Assembly (NCBI GenBank): GCA_016744705.1
Contig: JADGDU010000023.1
Coordinates: 1-64,000, forward strand
Direction of reading: 5' to 3'
From: Candidatus Krumholzibacteriia bacterium
Lineage (GTDB): Bacteria; Krumholzibacteriota; Krumholzibacteriia; LZORAL124-64-63
DNA length: 64,000 bases
This document shows, in pieces, positions 27,666-36,514 of this stretch. The translations under genes were made by a program, and so were the position numbers. The notes below the pieces were generated by a model. The model had not been told where the DNA came from. It searched no databases and worked only from the letters and a program-made list of their open reading frames with translations. The first letter of the stretch is position 1. Each line of letters opens with the position of its first letter.

Positions 27666-29215
27666 GGAGAGACCCCCATCTCTTCGCTCAGGGTATGTTG
27701 CATGGAGGCGATGACCTGGTCTTGAGAAAAATACTCCAGCTGCAGAGCGTAACTGATAACCTGAGCCGGCTGGGGATTGCCATCATTATCCAGGCGAGGT
27801 GGGCGGCGGAAGGCCACCACTGGGTCCCAGGGGTCGAAATCGTTGTAACAACGCACACAATTCTCCAGGCGGTAAATGGGCTCCGAATAAGCCAGCAAAT
27901 CCAAACCCCGGCCTGAACCAAAGTTGATGGCCTTGTACATGACAGGCATAGCGGGTGCCTCCACCGCGGCCATGGCTCGTTTGCCCATGGGAATTTGCAG
28001 ATCACCACGCGGCAAAGCCAAGTTGGGCTCAACACCCAGATAATTTCTGATGAAGACCGGAGAGAGTCCCGTTTCCGGGGCTGGCTCAGTGATGAGTTTT
28101 GAAACCAGCATCAAACGACCACCCACATCCAGGTACTGGGCCATGGCCCCATCCCGGGAAAAAGTAGTTTTCATGACGGTGCTGGTGGTGGACCCACCAT
28201 CAGTCCATAAGACGATTTCAAATAACTTCATGGTCTCTAAAAGAACAAACGGCCTATCGGGGAACCCAAACACAAATTCATATTGGTCCCAGTTGTCCAC
28301 ACCAAAGGTCTCATCCAGGAACGCATAATAAAGTTCCCGTCCCGGTCCGGAGGCATTGTCGAAGAAGTACAGAATGGAATTCTTGGGAGCCCGAACTTCC
28401 CACTCGTACTGGAACCAGGCATCGCCACCGGCTTCGTCCTGCACCGAAATGGTTAAAGTCTTCTGGCCCGGGTTCACATTCTTGACAAAGATTTCAAATT
28501 CATAGGATGCAATACCAGGCTCAAATTCGGCCCGTATCCAGCCCGTTTCCACATCGGCATCGGGATCGTCCACATCCCATTCCTGGTCCGGATCGCCTTC
28601 GGCCAGAGTGTAGCGAAAATGGCTGTCCATGGTATCAATGCCATCAGGGTCATAAACGCCCAGCCGGAAGTTGGTGGGTCCCCAATTCCAATAGGTGAAG
28701 GAGTCGGGCTCGGCCACCAGATCCCGCTGCATGTTCTGCTTGGGATCATAGTTGGACTTGAACTGCACCACAGGAGGATGATTCCTCATGGGGATAAACT
28801 GGGAAACCGTATCACTCAAAGCACCCCGGTTGTCCTGACAGACAATGGAGATGGTGGCACTGGCTTCACCGGTCAGAGGATCCGGAGCGAAGGTCATGGT
28901 CGTATCGGTGGCCGTGGTGGTGTCCCAGGGGGCCGGCACTCCATCTTCAGGGCTGATGGAAACGAAGAAAGTACTCACAAAACCATCAGCATCGGAACCG
29001 CTCCAATGGAAGGTACGGTGGAAGTAACTGGTGGGATTGAGTTCATCTTCATCTTCAGGCGTATCCACAAAGAGACGGGCCACCGGCTGTAAATTATCCA
29101 GAACCTCCGGATCGAATGGCTCGTTAGCGGTGCAACCAAGCAACCCGATAACAATCATTACCAGAGCCAACAACAACAAAGACCAACCACGATTTTTTTG
29201 TTTCCAGGATCTCAT
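27662..29215 (-). CDS. Lipoprotein, surface operon gene 2
   Basis: Protein of 517 residues with a lipoprotein signal ending LLGC near residue 28. Residues about 45-150 look like an Ig-like sandwich (FHRTFHWSGSDADGFVSTFF), and a second sandwich follows (RLGVYDPDGIDTMDSHFRYT). The C-terminal half contains a Rossmann-like stretch (KNSILYFFDNASGPGRELY, then GGSTTSTVMKT and DVGGRLMLVSKL) that resembles class I amidotransferase-like folds, without a recognisable catalytic triad. ATGA overlaps join it to both neighbours. Its position before the receptor suggests a cell-surface partner, comparable in place only to SusD. Confidence 0.8.
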   Translation of the reverse strand: MRSWKQKNRGWSLLLLALVMIVIGLLGCTANEPFDPEVLDNLQPVARLFVDTPEDEDELNPTSYFHRTFHWSGSDADGFVSTFFVSISPEDGVPAPWDTTTATDTTMTFAPDPLTGEASATISIVCQDNRGALSDTVSQFIPMRNHPPVVQFKSNYDPKQNMQRDLVAEPDSFTYWNWGPTNFRLGVYDPDGIDTMDSHFRYTLAEGDPDQEWDVDDPDADVETGWIRAEFEPGIASYEFEIFVKNVNPGQKTLTISVQDEAGGDAWFQYEWEVRAPKNSILYFFDNASGPGRELYYAFLDETFGVDNWDQYEFVFGFPDRPFVLLETMKLFEIVLWTDGGSTTSTVMKTTFSRDGAMAQYLDVGGRLMLVSKLITEPAPETGLSPVFIRNYLGVEPNLALPRGDLQIPMGKRAMAAVEAPAMPVMYKAINFGSGRGLDLLAYSEPIYRLENCVRCYNDFDPWDPVVAFRRPPRLDNDGNPQPAQVISYALQLEYFSQDQVIASMQHTLSEEMGVSP

Positions 29216-31203
29216 TTGATGATCACCAGCTTTCCACGCTGCACTTCGCCGGTTTCCAGATCCGTCACCGCGTATATATAAAGTCCTGTGGCAACAGCGC
29301 GACCGTATTCAGTAAGAGTATCCCAGGGGGCCATACCCAGAGCCGGATTATCATGATCAATGGTTTTGACCACTTCACCCACCAGATTGAAGACCTGGAT
29401 GGTGCAGCGGGCCGGCAAACGGGTGAACCAGATTTTACGGCCCAGTTCCTGTTCACCGGTGGGATTATCGAAGAGGCTTGAAGCCCGATAAGGATTGGGG
29501 TACACCCCGACTCCGCTTCCTGAACTGCTGCCCGAGGGGCTCGGACCAGGATACACAAGTTTCCCGTTCTCATTAAATCCGCTTTGGAATTCACCCAGAC
29601 CTTCCAAGGGATTGGGGGCGCTGTAAGAAACAACCGAATACCAATAGGGGAAACCATCAAGCAGGTTGGTGTCGATGAATTCTCGTTTGCCCTCGTCATT
29701 CAAAGGCGGCAGCCCGGTATCAAAACCAATGCCATCGACGATATCAAATTGGGCCACCAGTTCGGAAATTTCATAAGGTTCATCGGTGATGTTCAAACCC
29801 TGATAACGGAATACCCGGTAACCTTGAAAATCTTCCTGCCCCGTGGCTTCACTGATGTGATGTTCGGGAGAACGCAAAGGACTATCGGATACCAAATCAT
29901 TGCCGTCTGCATCCAGGCTATCTCCAGGGGTCCAGGACAGGACCACCGAGTTTTCTTCGAAGCCAAAATCCAGAATTGGCGAGGGTGGCCCGCCAGGAAC
30001 ATTGAAAGAATCGTCATAAGCCAGCTGGGCCACTTTAGAATTGGACAGTAGGCTCAGAGAATCGGCACCCGCCACCACAGCAAAAGTGATGCTGATGGTA
30101 TCGTTGGGAGCCAGTAAAGGGAAAGGTCCAGTGGAAAGGATGCTCACCCAGTTGGAGGCGATACCGTAGTTGGCCTCCTGGGTTTCACCCACATCAAAAT
30201 GGCGGTTGCTCATGATCTGGTATTTTCCAGGCAACTCCACGGTGGGGTCGTCGGGATCCAGGTACACATCATCGGCCTGGGGCACATGCCGGAAGCCCCA
30301 TTGGTTATAAGAGACCGGCGATTGTCCCGCCAATGGCTCGGCAGATTCACTGGTACCCAGAAGCCGGTAACCGATCCAACTGGTAGCCAGTCCATCTTCC
30401 CCATCATCATCATGTTCGTAAGCCATCCAGATACCAGGATCGTTATCGGGAGTATGAGACGGATCCACGTAACCTGCGCCACCCCAGGCACCATTAAAAT
30501 CATCGTAATAATTCCAGGGGATAGCGGCGCTGCCATCATAGGGGTCGGTTTGTTCGGTATTACCAACGGTGGTATCCATCCACAAGCCCAGATAAAGGTC
30601 ACGCAATTCCCAGGGGCTGATGTTGACAATCCGGTAATTCAGCATGACAAAATCATCGGCGTAAGGCGTACTCCAGGCCAGTACCCGCATGTTGATCTTG
30701 ATGCCCAACGGGACATGTCCCCCGCCTTCGGGATTTGCATAGTCGTTGAAATTGCACTCGATGTGCTGGGGAGCCAGAGCGCTCAGGTCATAGTTGAGAG
30801 CATTCTGCAGGTTGGACATGACTCGGACCGAATCGTCCTGACAGAAACCGATGAGGTCAAATTCACGGATTTCATTTCCCGCACCCACGCCGTTGGCATC
30901 CTGGCTGCCAGTGGAAACGCGGACCTGGCCATCGGCCATGACCGCACCCACCCAGATACCACCGCTGTAAACATGTTCGGTGTTACTGTTCAGATAGTAC
31001 TCACCGGAAGGCAGGCGGCTGCTGAAAGAATTTCCGAGATAACCAAGGTTGGTAAGGCCCAAGCCCAGCAGCCCAACATTGGTGTAAAGATCTGTCCTGG
31101 CTGGCGGCTGGTCGCAGGGCTCGTCAGCCCACACAAGGGGATTCCAAACGGACGTGAGGATGGCCACCAAAAACAGGGCGATCAGGGTGTTGTGCTTCCA
31201 CAT
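29212..31203 (-). CDS. Secreted surface protein with FlgD/type-IX-like C-terminal domain
   Basis: Protein of 663 residues from MWKHNTLIALFLVAILTSVW, a signal peptide; an in-frame codon 19 residues earlier would bury it. The central 450 residues hold no catalytic family that I recognise. The C-terminal 90 residues have the FlgD Ig-like form: GVYPNPYRAS, IWFTRLPARCTIQVFNLVGEVV, MAPWDTL, ATGLYIYAVTD, ending GKLVIIK. In the FCB group such domains act as type IX secretion signals or are left on surface proteins. It is the first gene of the overlapping set, so it is likely made in the largest amount and may be the operon's substrate. Confidence 0.85.
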   Translation of the reverse strand: MWKHNTLIALFLVAILTSVWNPLVWADEPCDQPPARTDLYTNVGLLGLGLTNLGYLGNSFSSRLPSGEYYLNSNTEHVYSGGIWVGAVMADGQVRVSTGSQDANGVGAGNEIREFDLIGFCQDDSVRVMSNLQNALNYDLSALAPQHIECNFNDYANPEGGGHVPLGIKINMRVLAWSTPYADDFVMLNYRIVNISPWELRDLYLGLWMDTTVGNTEQTDPYDGSAAIPWNYYDDFNGAWGGAGYVDPSHTPDNDPGIWMAYEHDDDGEDGLATSWIGYRLLGTSESAEPLAGQSPVSYNQWGFRHVPQADDVYLDPDDPTVELPGKYQIMSNRHFDVGETQEANYGIASNWVSILSTGPFPLLAPNDTISITFAVVAGADSLSLLSNSKVAQLAYDDSFNVPGGPPSPILDFGFEENSVVLSWTPGDSLDADGNDLVSDSPLRSPEHHISEATGQEDFQGYRVFRYQGLNITDEPYEISELVAQFDIVDGIGFDTGLPPLNDEGKREFIDTNLLDGFPYWYSVVSYSAPNPLEGLGEFQSGFNENGKLVYPGPSPSGSSSGSGVGVYPNPYRASSLFDNPTGEQELGRKIWFTRLPARCTIQVFNLVGEVVKTIDHDNPALGMAPWDTLTEYGRAVATGLYIYAVTDLETGEVQRGKLVIIK

Positions 31204-31233
31204 TCTCAAGTCGTTATCTCTTACCTTCAGGGT

Positions 31234-31281
31234 GGCGCCAAGATTGGTGCCGTGGTGCAAAAAGGGCCGATTGTACGGCCC
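31234..31281 (-). promoter_or_regulatory. Leader hairpins, terminator-like, before the surface operon
   Basis: On the minus strand a GGGCCG/CGGCCC stem (31264-31269/31276-31281) is followed by five T at 31259-31263, a terminator-like element 55 bases before the operon start. A second stem, GGCGCCAA/TTGGTGCC (31234-31241/31244-31251, one G-T pair), lies between it and the gene. This could be an attenuator or the end of an upstream short transcript. Confidence 0.5.
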
Positions 31282-31479
31282 CTCGCCTAAAGATTGCCTT
31301 TTCGGAGATCAGATTCAAGAGGCAAAGCCAATGATTTTACCATGGGCCACTGTAAACCGATAGACGAGCAGGGTTTCCATGTCCCTCCATCTGGACAATT
31401 CATGTGATATTTACCGGCTGACATGCTATTGTCCTTGTGCCGCGGAAATTGTTGCCTTCCATTGAACCATCGGCCTACC

Positions 31480-32961
31480 ATGAATTTGTTTATTCAAAGA
31501 ACTCCCATACACTCCAGCCAGCCATTCTGGCTTCTGGCCGAATTGTTTGCTGATCAGCCTTGCCGGTTCCTTCTGGATAGCGGGATGGACCCAGAAAAGC
31601 TGGGCCGTTTTTCCTTTCTGGGAAGCCGCCCAAGCGCCCTCTTGCATGCCAAACGCATATCCGGATCCAAGGGCCGGGATTTTCAGATCCATACACAACG
31701 CTGGCGATCCCCGGAGGGACTCCCTTTGGAAGGGGATGAAGCCTCCTTTCAAGGGGATCCATTCAGCGCCCTGGGTCAGCTTCAGGCTGATTATGGTATT
31801 TCGGAAGAGATGAGCCCTGGCGCCCCCTTCAGCGGAGGACTGGTGGGTTATATTGGATATGAAACAGCTCACGCGGTGGAAGATCTGCCGGATGAGGGGC
31901 TGGATGATCTGGACCTTCCGGATCTGGCGTTTATCGTGATCGATGAAGTGCTCGTCCACGATCATGTATCAGGTAAAACCCAACTGGTGGTCACTGGCCG
32001 CGGGCACACTGAAGAAGAGGCTTGCGCTAACGCCGAAACCCGCACCCGGGAATTGGAAAAGCTGGTGACTCAGTGGTCCCCATCACCTGAAACACCCCGC
32101 TCAGAACACCCCCCTGAAACCATCCGCGCCCACTTCACACGCGAAACTTACATGCTTGCAGTGGAGCGTTGCCGCCAACACATCCTGGCCGGCGACGTGT
32201 TTGAAATCTGCCTGACCCACCGGCTGGAAGCTGACCTGACGATGCACCCCTGGCAGCTATACAAACGTCTGCGAGCCATCAACCCGGCGCCTTTCGCTTC
32301 TTACCTGCATTTCCCCAACTTTCAGGTGGTCAGTGCCTCCCCCGAAAGATTTTTAAAGCTGGATGAAAACCGGCAAATTGAAAGCCGCCCCATCAAAGGA
32401 ACCCGCCCCCGCGGCGATAACCCCTGGGATGACCAACGGCTGCGCGACGAGCTGCAAAACTCGGAAAAAGACCGTTCAGAGAATGTGATGATCGTGGATT
32501 TGGTGCGCAATGATATCGGCAAAATGGCGGAGATTGGATCGGTGCAAGTGCCGGAGCTGTTGGTGGTCGAACCCTACGCCACCGTCTTCCAATTGGTCAG
32601 CACCATCACCGGCCAACTGCGACCTGACCAAAATCCCTTTGATTTGGTGCGGGCCTGTTTCCCCGGTGGATCCATGACCGGCGCCCCCAAAATTGAGGCC
32701 ATGAAAATTATTGATTCCATTGAGCCCGTAAAACGGGGAGTCTATGCCGGAGCCATCGGCTATTTTGATCGCAGCGGCATCATGGATCTGAGCATTGTCA
32801 TCCGCACCATGGTGTGTAAAGACGGTAAAGCCACCTTTGGAGTTGGCGGCGCAGTGGTGGCCGATTCGGACCCCGCGGCCGAATATCAGGAAACGTTGGA
32901 CAAGGCCCAGGCTTTGATCCAGGCCCTGGGAGGTGAACATGAGCACCATCATTCTGGATAA
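31480..32961 (+). CDS. pabB: Aminodeoxychorismate synthase component I (PabB-type)
   Basis: Chorismate-utilising enzyme of 493 residues. The C-terminal domain shows ERFLKLDENRQIESRPIKGTRPRG, EKDRSENVMIVDLVRND and CFPGGSMTGAPKIEAM. The PIKGT form carries the lysine of PabB enzymes; TrpE proteins have PIAGT. I therefore favour 4-amino-4-deoxychorismate synthesis for folate over anthranilate synthesis. The N-terminal 200 residues are the usual non-catalytic domain. The start MNLFIQRTP is preferred to an upstream codon that adds 19 unconserved residues. It overlaps the glutaminase gene by 23 bases. Confidence 0.88.
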   Translation: MNLFIQRTPIHSSQPFWLLAELFADQPCRFLLDSGMDPEKLGRFSFLGSRPSALLHAKRISGSKGRDFQIHTQRWRSPEGLPLEGDEASFQGDPFSALGQLQADYGISEEMSPGAPFSGGLVGYIGYETAHAVEDLPDEGLDDLDLPDLAFIVIDEVLVHDHVSGKTQLVVTGRGHTEEEACANAETRTRELEKLVTQWSPSPETPRSEHPPETIRAHFTRETYMLAVERCRQHILAGDVFEICLTHRLEADLTMHPWQLYKRLRAINPAPFASYLHFPNFQVVSASPERFLKLDENRQIESRPIKGTRPRGDNPWDDQRLRDELQNSEKDRSENVMIVDLVRNDIGKMAEIGSVQVPELLVVEPYATVFQLVSTITGQLRPDQNPFDLVRACFPGGSMTGAPKIEAMKIIDSIEPVKRGVYAGAIGYFDRSGIMDLSIVIRTMVCKDGKATFGVGGAVVADSDPAAEYQETLDKAQALIQALGGEHEHHHSG

Positions 32962-33520
32962 TTACGACAGCTTCACATTCAACCTCTATCAGTTGGTGGC
33001 CGGACTGCAAGATGGTGTGGAACCGCTGGTCTTTCGAAATGATGAAATCAATGTGGCGAGCCTGAGAGAGCGGCATCCCAAACACATCATCATATCGCCC
33101 GGTCCGGGCAACCCCGTGGACCACGCCAGTGTGGGAGTGTGCCGGGATGCCATCCTGGAATTGGGTGACTCGGTGCCTATTTTAGGCGTTTGCCTGGGCC
33201 ACTTGGCCATAATTGAAGCTTTGGGTGGAAAAATCGACCGTTCTCCCGAGCCCCGACACGGCAAAACCAGCTCCATTTTCCACCAGCAGGAAGGGATATT
33301 CAGCCAGCTGCCCAATCCTCTTGAAGCCATGCGGTATCATTCTTTAATTGGTTCAGAAAAACATATACCTGAGGATTTGCAGATTACGGCCAGAACCGCC
33401 GACGGCTTGGTCATGGGGCTCCAGCACCGCAAAAAGCCACTCTACGGGGTGCAGTTCCACCCTGAATCCATCGGAACACCCTTGGGTGTACAATTGCTGG
33501 GTAACTTCCTGCAGATTTGA
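32939..33520 (+). CDS. pabA: Glutamine amidotransferase subunit PabA/TrpG
   Basis: Class I glutaminase of 193 residues that would supply ammonia to the PabB partner encoded just upstream. It contains LDNYDSFTFNL, SPGPGNP, the nucleophile in GVCLGHL and the histidine-glutamate pair in QFHPES. The residue after GVCLGH is leucine instead of the glutamine found in nearly all family members, which may alter glutamine binding. GGGAGG lies six bases before the ATG, which is inside the pabB coding region. The same glutaminase could also serve anthranilate synthase, as in bacteria with one shared subunit. Confidence 0.9.
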   Translation: MSTIILDNYDSFTFNLYQLVAGLQDGVEPLVFRNDEINVASLRERHPKHIIISPGPGNPVDHASVGVCRDAILELGDSVPILGVCLGHLAIIEALGGKIDRSPEPRHGKTSSIFHQQEGIFSQLPNPLEAMRYHSLIGSEKHIPEDLQITARTADGLVMGLQHRKKPLYGVQFHPESIGTPLGVQLLGNFLQI

Positions 33521-33526
33521 GACAGA

Positions 33527-34750
33527 TTACAGGATGTGCTCGCGCCCACAACGGGGGCACCGCACCTTGGGCAGCTGGAATCCTGGGGGAATTTTCAGAA
33601 CGGCCCCACACTCGCATTCGTTGCGGCCATAGCCATCCTTCGCATAGAAAAAATTGTCCACCCGGCGGGCTTTGCCCTTGGGGTCATTGCGCACCCCGGC
33701 AGCAGTTCCCGCCTGGTCATCGCTCACGGCAGCGCGGCTGCCTTCCCGGGCACCGGCACCCTCCAAAGCGGACTTGGGAATGACACCACCTGAGCCTTTG
33801 ATCTTCTGATAGCTCTTGTCGTAATCGGCATAACCCGCCCCACCCATGGCCCGCAAAATTTTAATCCGCTCATCAATGGGAGGATGGGTGCTGGAACCGT
33901 TGGCCGCCATATGATCCTGGCGAGCCAGTGGGTTGATAATGTACATGGGAGCTGTGGCCTTGTTGGCCGAAGCCAGTTTCTCGGGAGACCGGCTGAGTTT
34001 CTCCAGGGCCGAAGCCAGCCCTTCAGGATAGCGGGTAAAAGAAGCCGCGGAAGCATCGGCCAAATATTCTCGTTTGCGGGAAACAGCGAAGTAAATAAGC
34101 TGGGCCATGATGGGAGCCAAAATCATCAGGACAATGGCCACAATCTGAATAATGCCCTGCCCGCCGCCATCACTGTCGCTTCTCCGGGAACGCCGGGCGC
34201 CGCCTCCAAACCACATGCCTCGCATGCCCACTTCGGCCAGCAGAACAATGGCCCCGGCCAGGACTCCGGCGAAGAGCATCAGCTGGATGTCCCGGTTGCG
34301 CACATGAGCCAATTCGTGGGCAATGACCCCTTGCAGCTCATCCCGGTTCAAGCTTTTCAGCAGACCACTGGTGACGGCCACGGCCGCTGTCTCCGGAGTG
34401 CGGCCCGTGGCAAAAGCATTGGAGGCTGGGTCATCAATGACATACACGTCGGGAATTTTGGGGAGGCCCGCGGCGAGAGTCATCTCTTCCACCACATTGT
34501 ACAGCACTGGCAAATCTGATTTATCCACTTTGCGGGCCTTGGCCATGGTCAGGTAGATGCTATCACCTTTAAACCAGGCCACCAAGGTCATGACAAACCA
34601 CACAACAACCGCCAGAACCACACCCATGGGGCCATACCCCTGGCCCGCAAAATACTCTGCCAGGAAATAGCCCAGCACCACCAGCAGGAGGGCCATGCCT
34701 ATGACCAGCAGAGTAGATTTGCGACGGTTGGCGGCTATTTGTTCCCACAT
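33527..34750 (-). CDS. htpX: HtpX-like M48 membrane metalloprotease with zinc ribbon
   Basis: Protein of 407 residues. Two N-terminal membrane helices are followed by the M48 domain with HELAH in VIAHELAHVRNRD, and two further hydrophobic segments, as in HtpX, a quality-control protease of the inner membrane. Unusually, a linker of about 120 residues follows and the chain ends in a four-cysteine zinc ribbon (CEC...CPRCG). The gene directly abuts lemA, and a zinc-ribbon protein gene lies one further gene upstream. Confidence 0.92.
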   Translation of the reverse strand: MWEQIAANRRKSTLLVIGMALLLVVLGYFLAEYFAGQGYGPMGVVLAVVVWFVMTLVAWFKGDSIYLTMAKARKVDKSDLPVLYNVVEEMTLAAGLPKIPDVYVIDDPASNAFATGRTPETAAVAVTSGLLKSLNRDELQGVIAHELAHVRNRDIQLMLFAGVLAGAIVLLAEVGMRGMWFGGGARRSRRSDSDGGGQGIIQIVAIVLMILAPIMAQLIYFAVSRKREYLADASAASFTRYPEGLASALEKLSRSPEKLASANKATAPMYIINPLARQDHMAANGSSTHPPIDERIKILRAMGGAGYADYDKSYQKIKGSGGVIPKSALEGAGAREGSRAAVSDDQAGTAAGVRNDPKGKARRVDNFFYAKDGYGRNECECGAVLKIPPGFQLPKVRCPRCGREHIL

Positions 34751-35311
34751 TTAACTGAAGTCCACCTTGGGAGCTTCGCGTTCAGCCTCATTTTCAAGCT
34801 CGAAGTATTTTTCAGCCGTGAAATTGAACATGCCGGCCACAATGTTGCTGGGGAACATCTGCACTTTGTTGTTCAAACGCATGACCACTTCGTTATAAAA
34901 CTGGCGGGCAAAACTAATTTTATTCTCAGTGCTGGTCAGCTCTTCCTGGAGAGCCAGAAAGTTGGTGCTGGCCTTCAGGTCGGGATAAGATTCCGAAACC
35001 ATCATCAGGCGACCGAGGGCTCCACTTAAGCCAGACTCTGCAGCCATGCGCTGATCCATATCTCCACCGGCGCCACCCACCGCGGCCCGAGCCTTGGTCA
35101 CAGCCTCAAGAGTTTCACGCTCGTGGGACATGTAACCTTTTACCGTTTCCATCAGGTTGGGAATCAGGTCATACCGGCGCTTGAGTTGCACGTCCACCTG
35201 AGCCCAGGCTTCTTTGACTTGGTTGCGTACAGCTACCAACCCGTTGTAAAGGCCGACCACCCAACCCACGACAGCGATAATCAGTCCAAGGAGAATAAGA
35301 AGAGGAATCAT
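34751..35311 (-). CDS. lemA: LemA family protein
   Basis: Protein of 186 residues with one N-terminal membrane helix (LLILLGLIIAVVGWVVGLYNGLV) and a long helical domain: VAVRNQVKEAWAQVDVQLKRR, then DLIPNLMETVKGYMSHE and ARQFYNEVVMRLNN. These are the typical LemA blocks. LemA proteins often pair with HtpX or with YgcG-like proteins, but their role is unclear. The second ATG of MKMIP has AAAGG at seven bases and is preferred. It directly precedes htpX with no gap. Confidence 0.93.
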   Translation of the reverse strand: MIPLLILLGLIIAVVGWVVGLYNGLVAVRNQVKEAWAQVDVQLKRRYDLIPNLMETVKGYMSHERETLEAVTKARAAVGGAGGDMDQRMAAESGLSGALGRLMMVSESYPDLKASTNFLALQEELTSTENKISFARQFYNEVVMRLNNKVQMFPSNIVAGMFNFTAEKYFELENEAEREAPKVDFS

Positions 35312-35331
35312 TTTCATACCTTTCAGGAGAA

Positions 35332-35763
35332 TCAGTCAGGAAACATTCCACAGAGAAATTCCCGCACTTCGGGACGCACATGCCAACCTTCGTTTTTCAG
35401 ATCGTGGGTCAGGTCCGACAGTTCATTGGCGTCGAACCAAAGCCCGCACCCATTTGGGCACCTGTCAATCACTACCCGGCGACCGGGCCCAATATTCATT
35501 TTATCCATTTTGTGAGGACAGACAGGGCAAACTCTGGGCGCTTCTTCAATGTCTACCGGCTCGCAACTCACGGCGGCCTGGGACCCCAAAAGCAGCTCCA
35601 GCTCTCCACTGTCGAACCAGACCCCCTGGCACTCAGGACACAAGTCCAATTCGATGTCGAGATATTCCACCGCATAGGTGAGCACTTTGCAAACAGGACA
35701 CTTCAAGGTTTCGCCTTCCACAGAGCCGGGTTTCCAGTTCCGCTCAATGTGAACCAGTATCAT
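35332..35763 (-). CDS. Double zinc-ribbon protein (zf-TFIIB type)
   Basis: Protein of 143 residues with two zinc ribbons. The first runs CPVCKVLTYAVEYLDIELDLCPEC then GVWFDSGELELL, the second CPVCPHKM through DRCPNGCGLWFDANELSDL. The G-x-W/L-W-F-D-x-x-E-L tail after each is typical of zf-TFIIB proteins. The function is unknown. It is the first gene of an operon with lemA and htpX, and htpX itself carries a C-terminal zinc ribbon, so it may be an assembly or recruitment partner of that protease. Confidence 0.85.
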   Translation of the reverse strand: MILVHIERNWKPGSVEGETLKCPVCKVLTYAVEYLDIELDLCPECQGVWFDSGELELLLGSQAAVSCEPVDIEEAPRVCPVCPHKMDKMNIGPGRRVVIDRCPNGCGLWFDANELSDLTHDLKNEGWHVRPEVREFLCGMFPD

Positions 35764-35848
35764 GTTTCTGGCAACCTTCGTCTTGGCCTGGGCTTAAATT
35801 CGGGTTTGGCCAGGTGACAAAGTTCCTTTCTTCGGTTAGGCTTTGCCC

Positions 35849-36514
35849 ATGGACAATGCAGCCAAAAATTTGGGCGACTGCCGCCGCCCCGCCCCCAAGA
35901 ATGAGCTTCTTCTGGAGAGAGAGTGGCTCAATTCCGCTTTGCAAGATCCTGAAGAATTTCAGTTTTTCTACGACAAATACGCCGATCGCATTGGACGGTT
36001 CATCAGAGTTCGCACGGGCGATGCCGAATTGACCAAAGACCTCACAGCCCTCACTTTCACCAAGGCCCTCAGCCACCTGCATGAATTCCAATGGCAGGGT
36101 TTCACCTTGGGATCCTGGCTGTTTCGCATTGCCACCAACGAAATCCGTAAATATTTTGCCAGTGAATCGCGGCTCAGCACCGTGGCTGGAGATGGCACCC
36201 AGAATACGGCTGCCGACCCCCAAAGCGGCCAACTGGACAACCTCATTCACACCGAAGGCCACAATTTTATTTTTCAATGCCTGCACAACCTGCCGGAACA
36301 GGATCAGGATATTTTTATTCTGCATTACTGGGAAGGACAGAAGACCCGGGAAGTGGCCCAGACTCTTAATATCAGCGAAAACACCGTCAAAACCCGACTC
36401 ACTCGGGGGCGCCAACGCTTGCGCACCATGATGGAATGCCCCGATGCCCCTTCCAGCCCCGGGCCCGACCCGGACTTGCGTTTTGCCCAATGGGCCACCC
36501 CTGAAGCCGAATGA
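35849..36514 (+). CDS. ECF-type RNA polymerase sigma factor without anti-sigma partner
   Basis: Sigma factor of 221 residues with regions 2 and 4. Region 2: DAELTKDLTALTFTKALSHL and GSWLFRIATNEIRKYF; region 4: LPEQDQDIFILHYWEGQKTREVAQTL and NISENTVKTRLTRGRQRLR. The ATG of MDNAAKN is preferred to a TTG two codons earlier. No anti-sigma gene is adjacent, unlike the other two sigma genes in this window. Its last codons overlap the next gene (ATGA), so it is coupled to a D-amino-acid PLP enzyme, an uncommon partner for a sigma factor. Confidence 0.9.
   Translation: MDNAAKNLGDCRRPAPKNELLLEREWLNSALQDPEEFQFFYDKYADRIGRFIRVRTGDAELTKDLTALTFTKALSHLHEFQWQGFTLGSWLFRIATNEIRKYFASESRLSTVAGDGTQNTAADPQSGQLDNLIHTEGHNFIFQCLHNLPEQDQDIFILHYWEGQKTREVAQTLNISENTVKTRLTRGRQRLRTMMECPDAPSSPGPDPDLRFAQWATPEAE

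Noticed and set aside
31480-32961. Annotation as anthranilate synthase component I (TrpE)
   Set aside because: The active-site block reads PIKGTRPRG; the lysine is the PabB form, whereas TrpE has alanine there. No other trp gene is adjacent.
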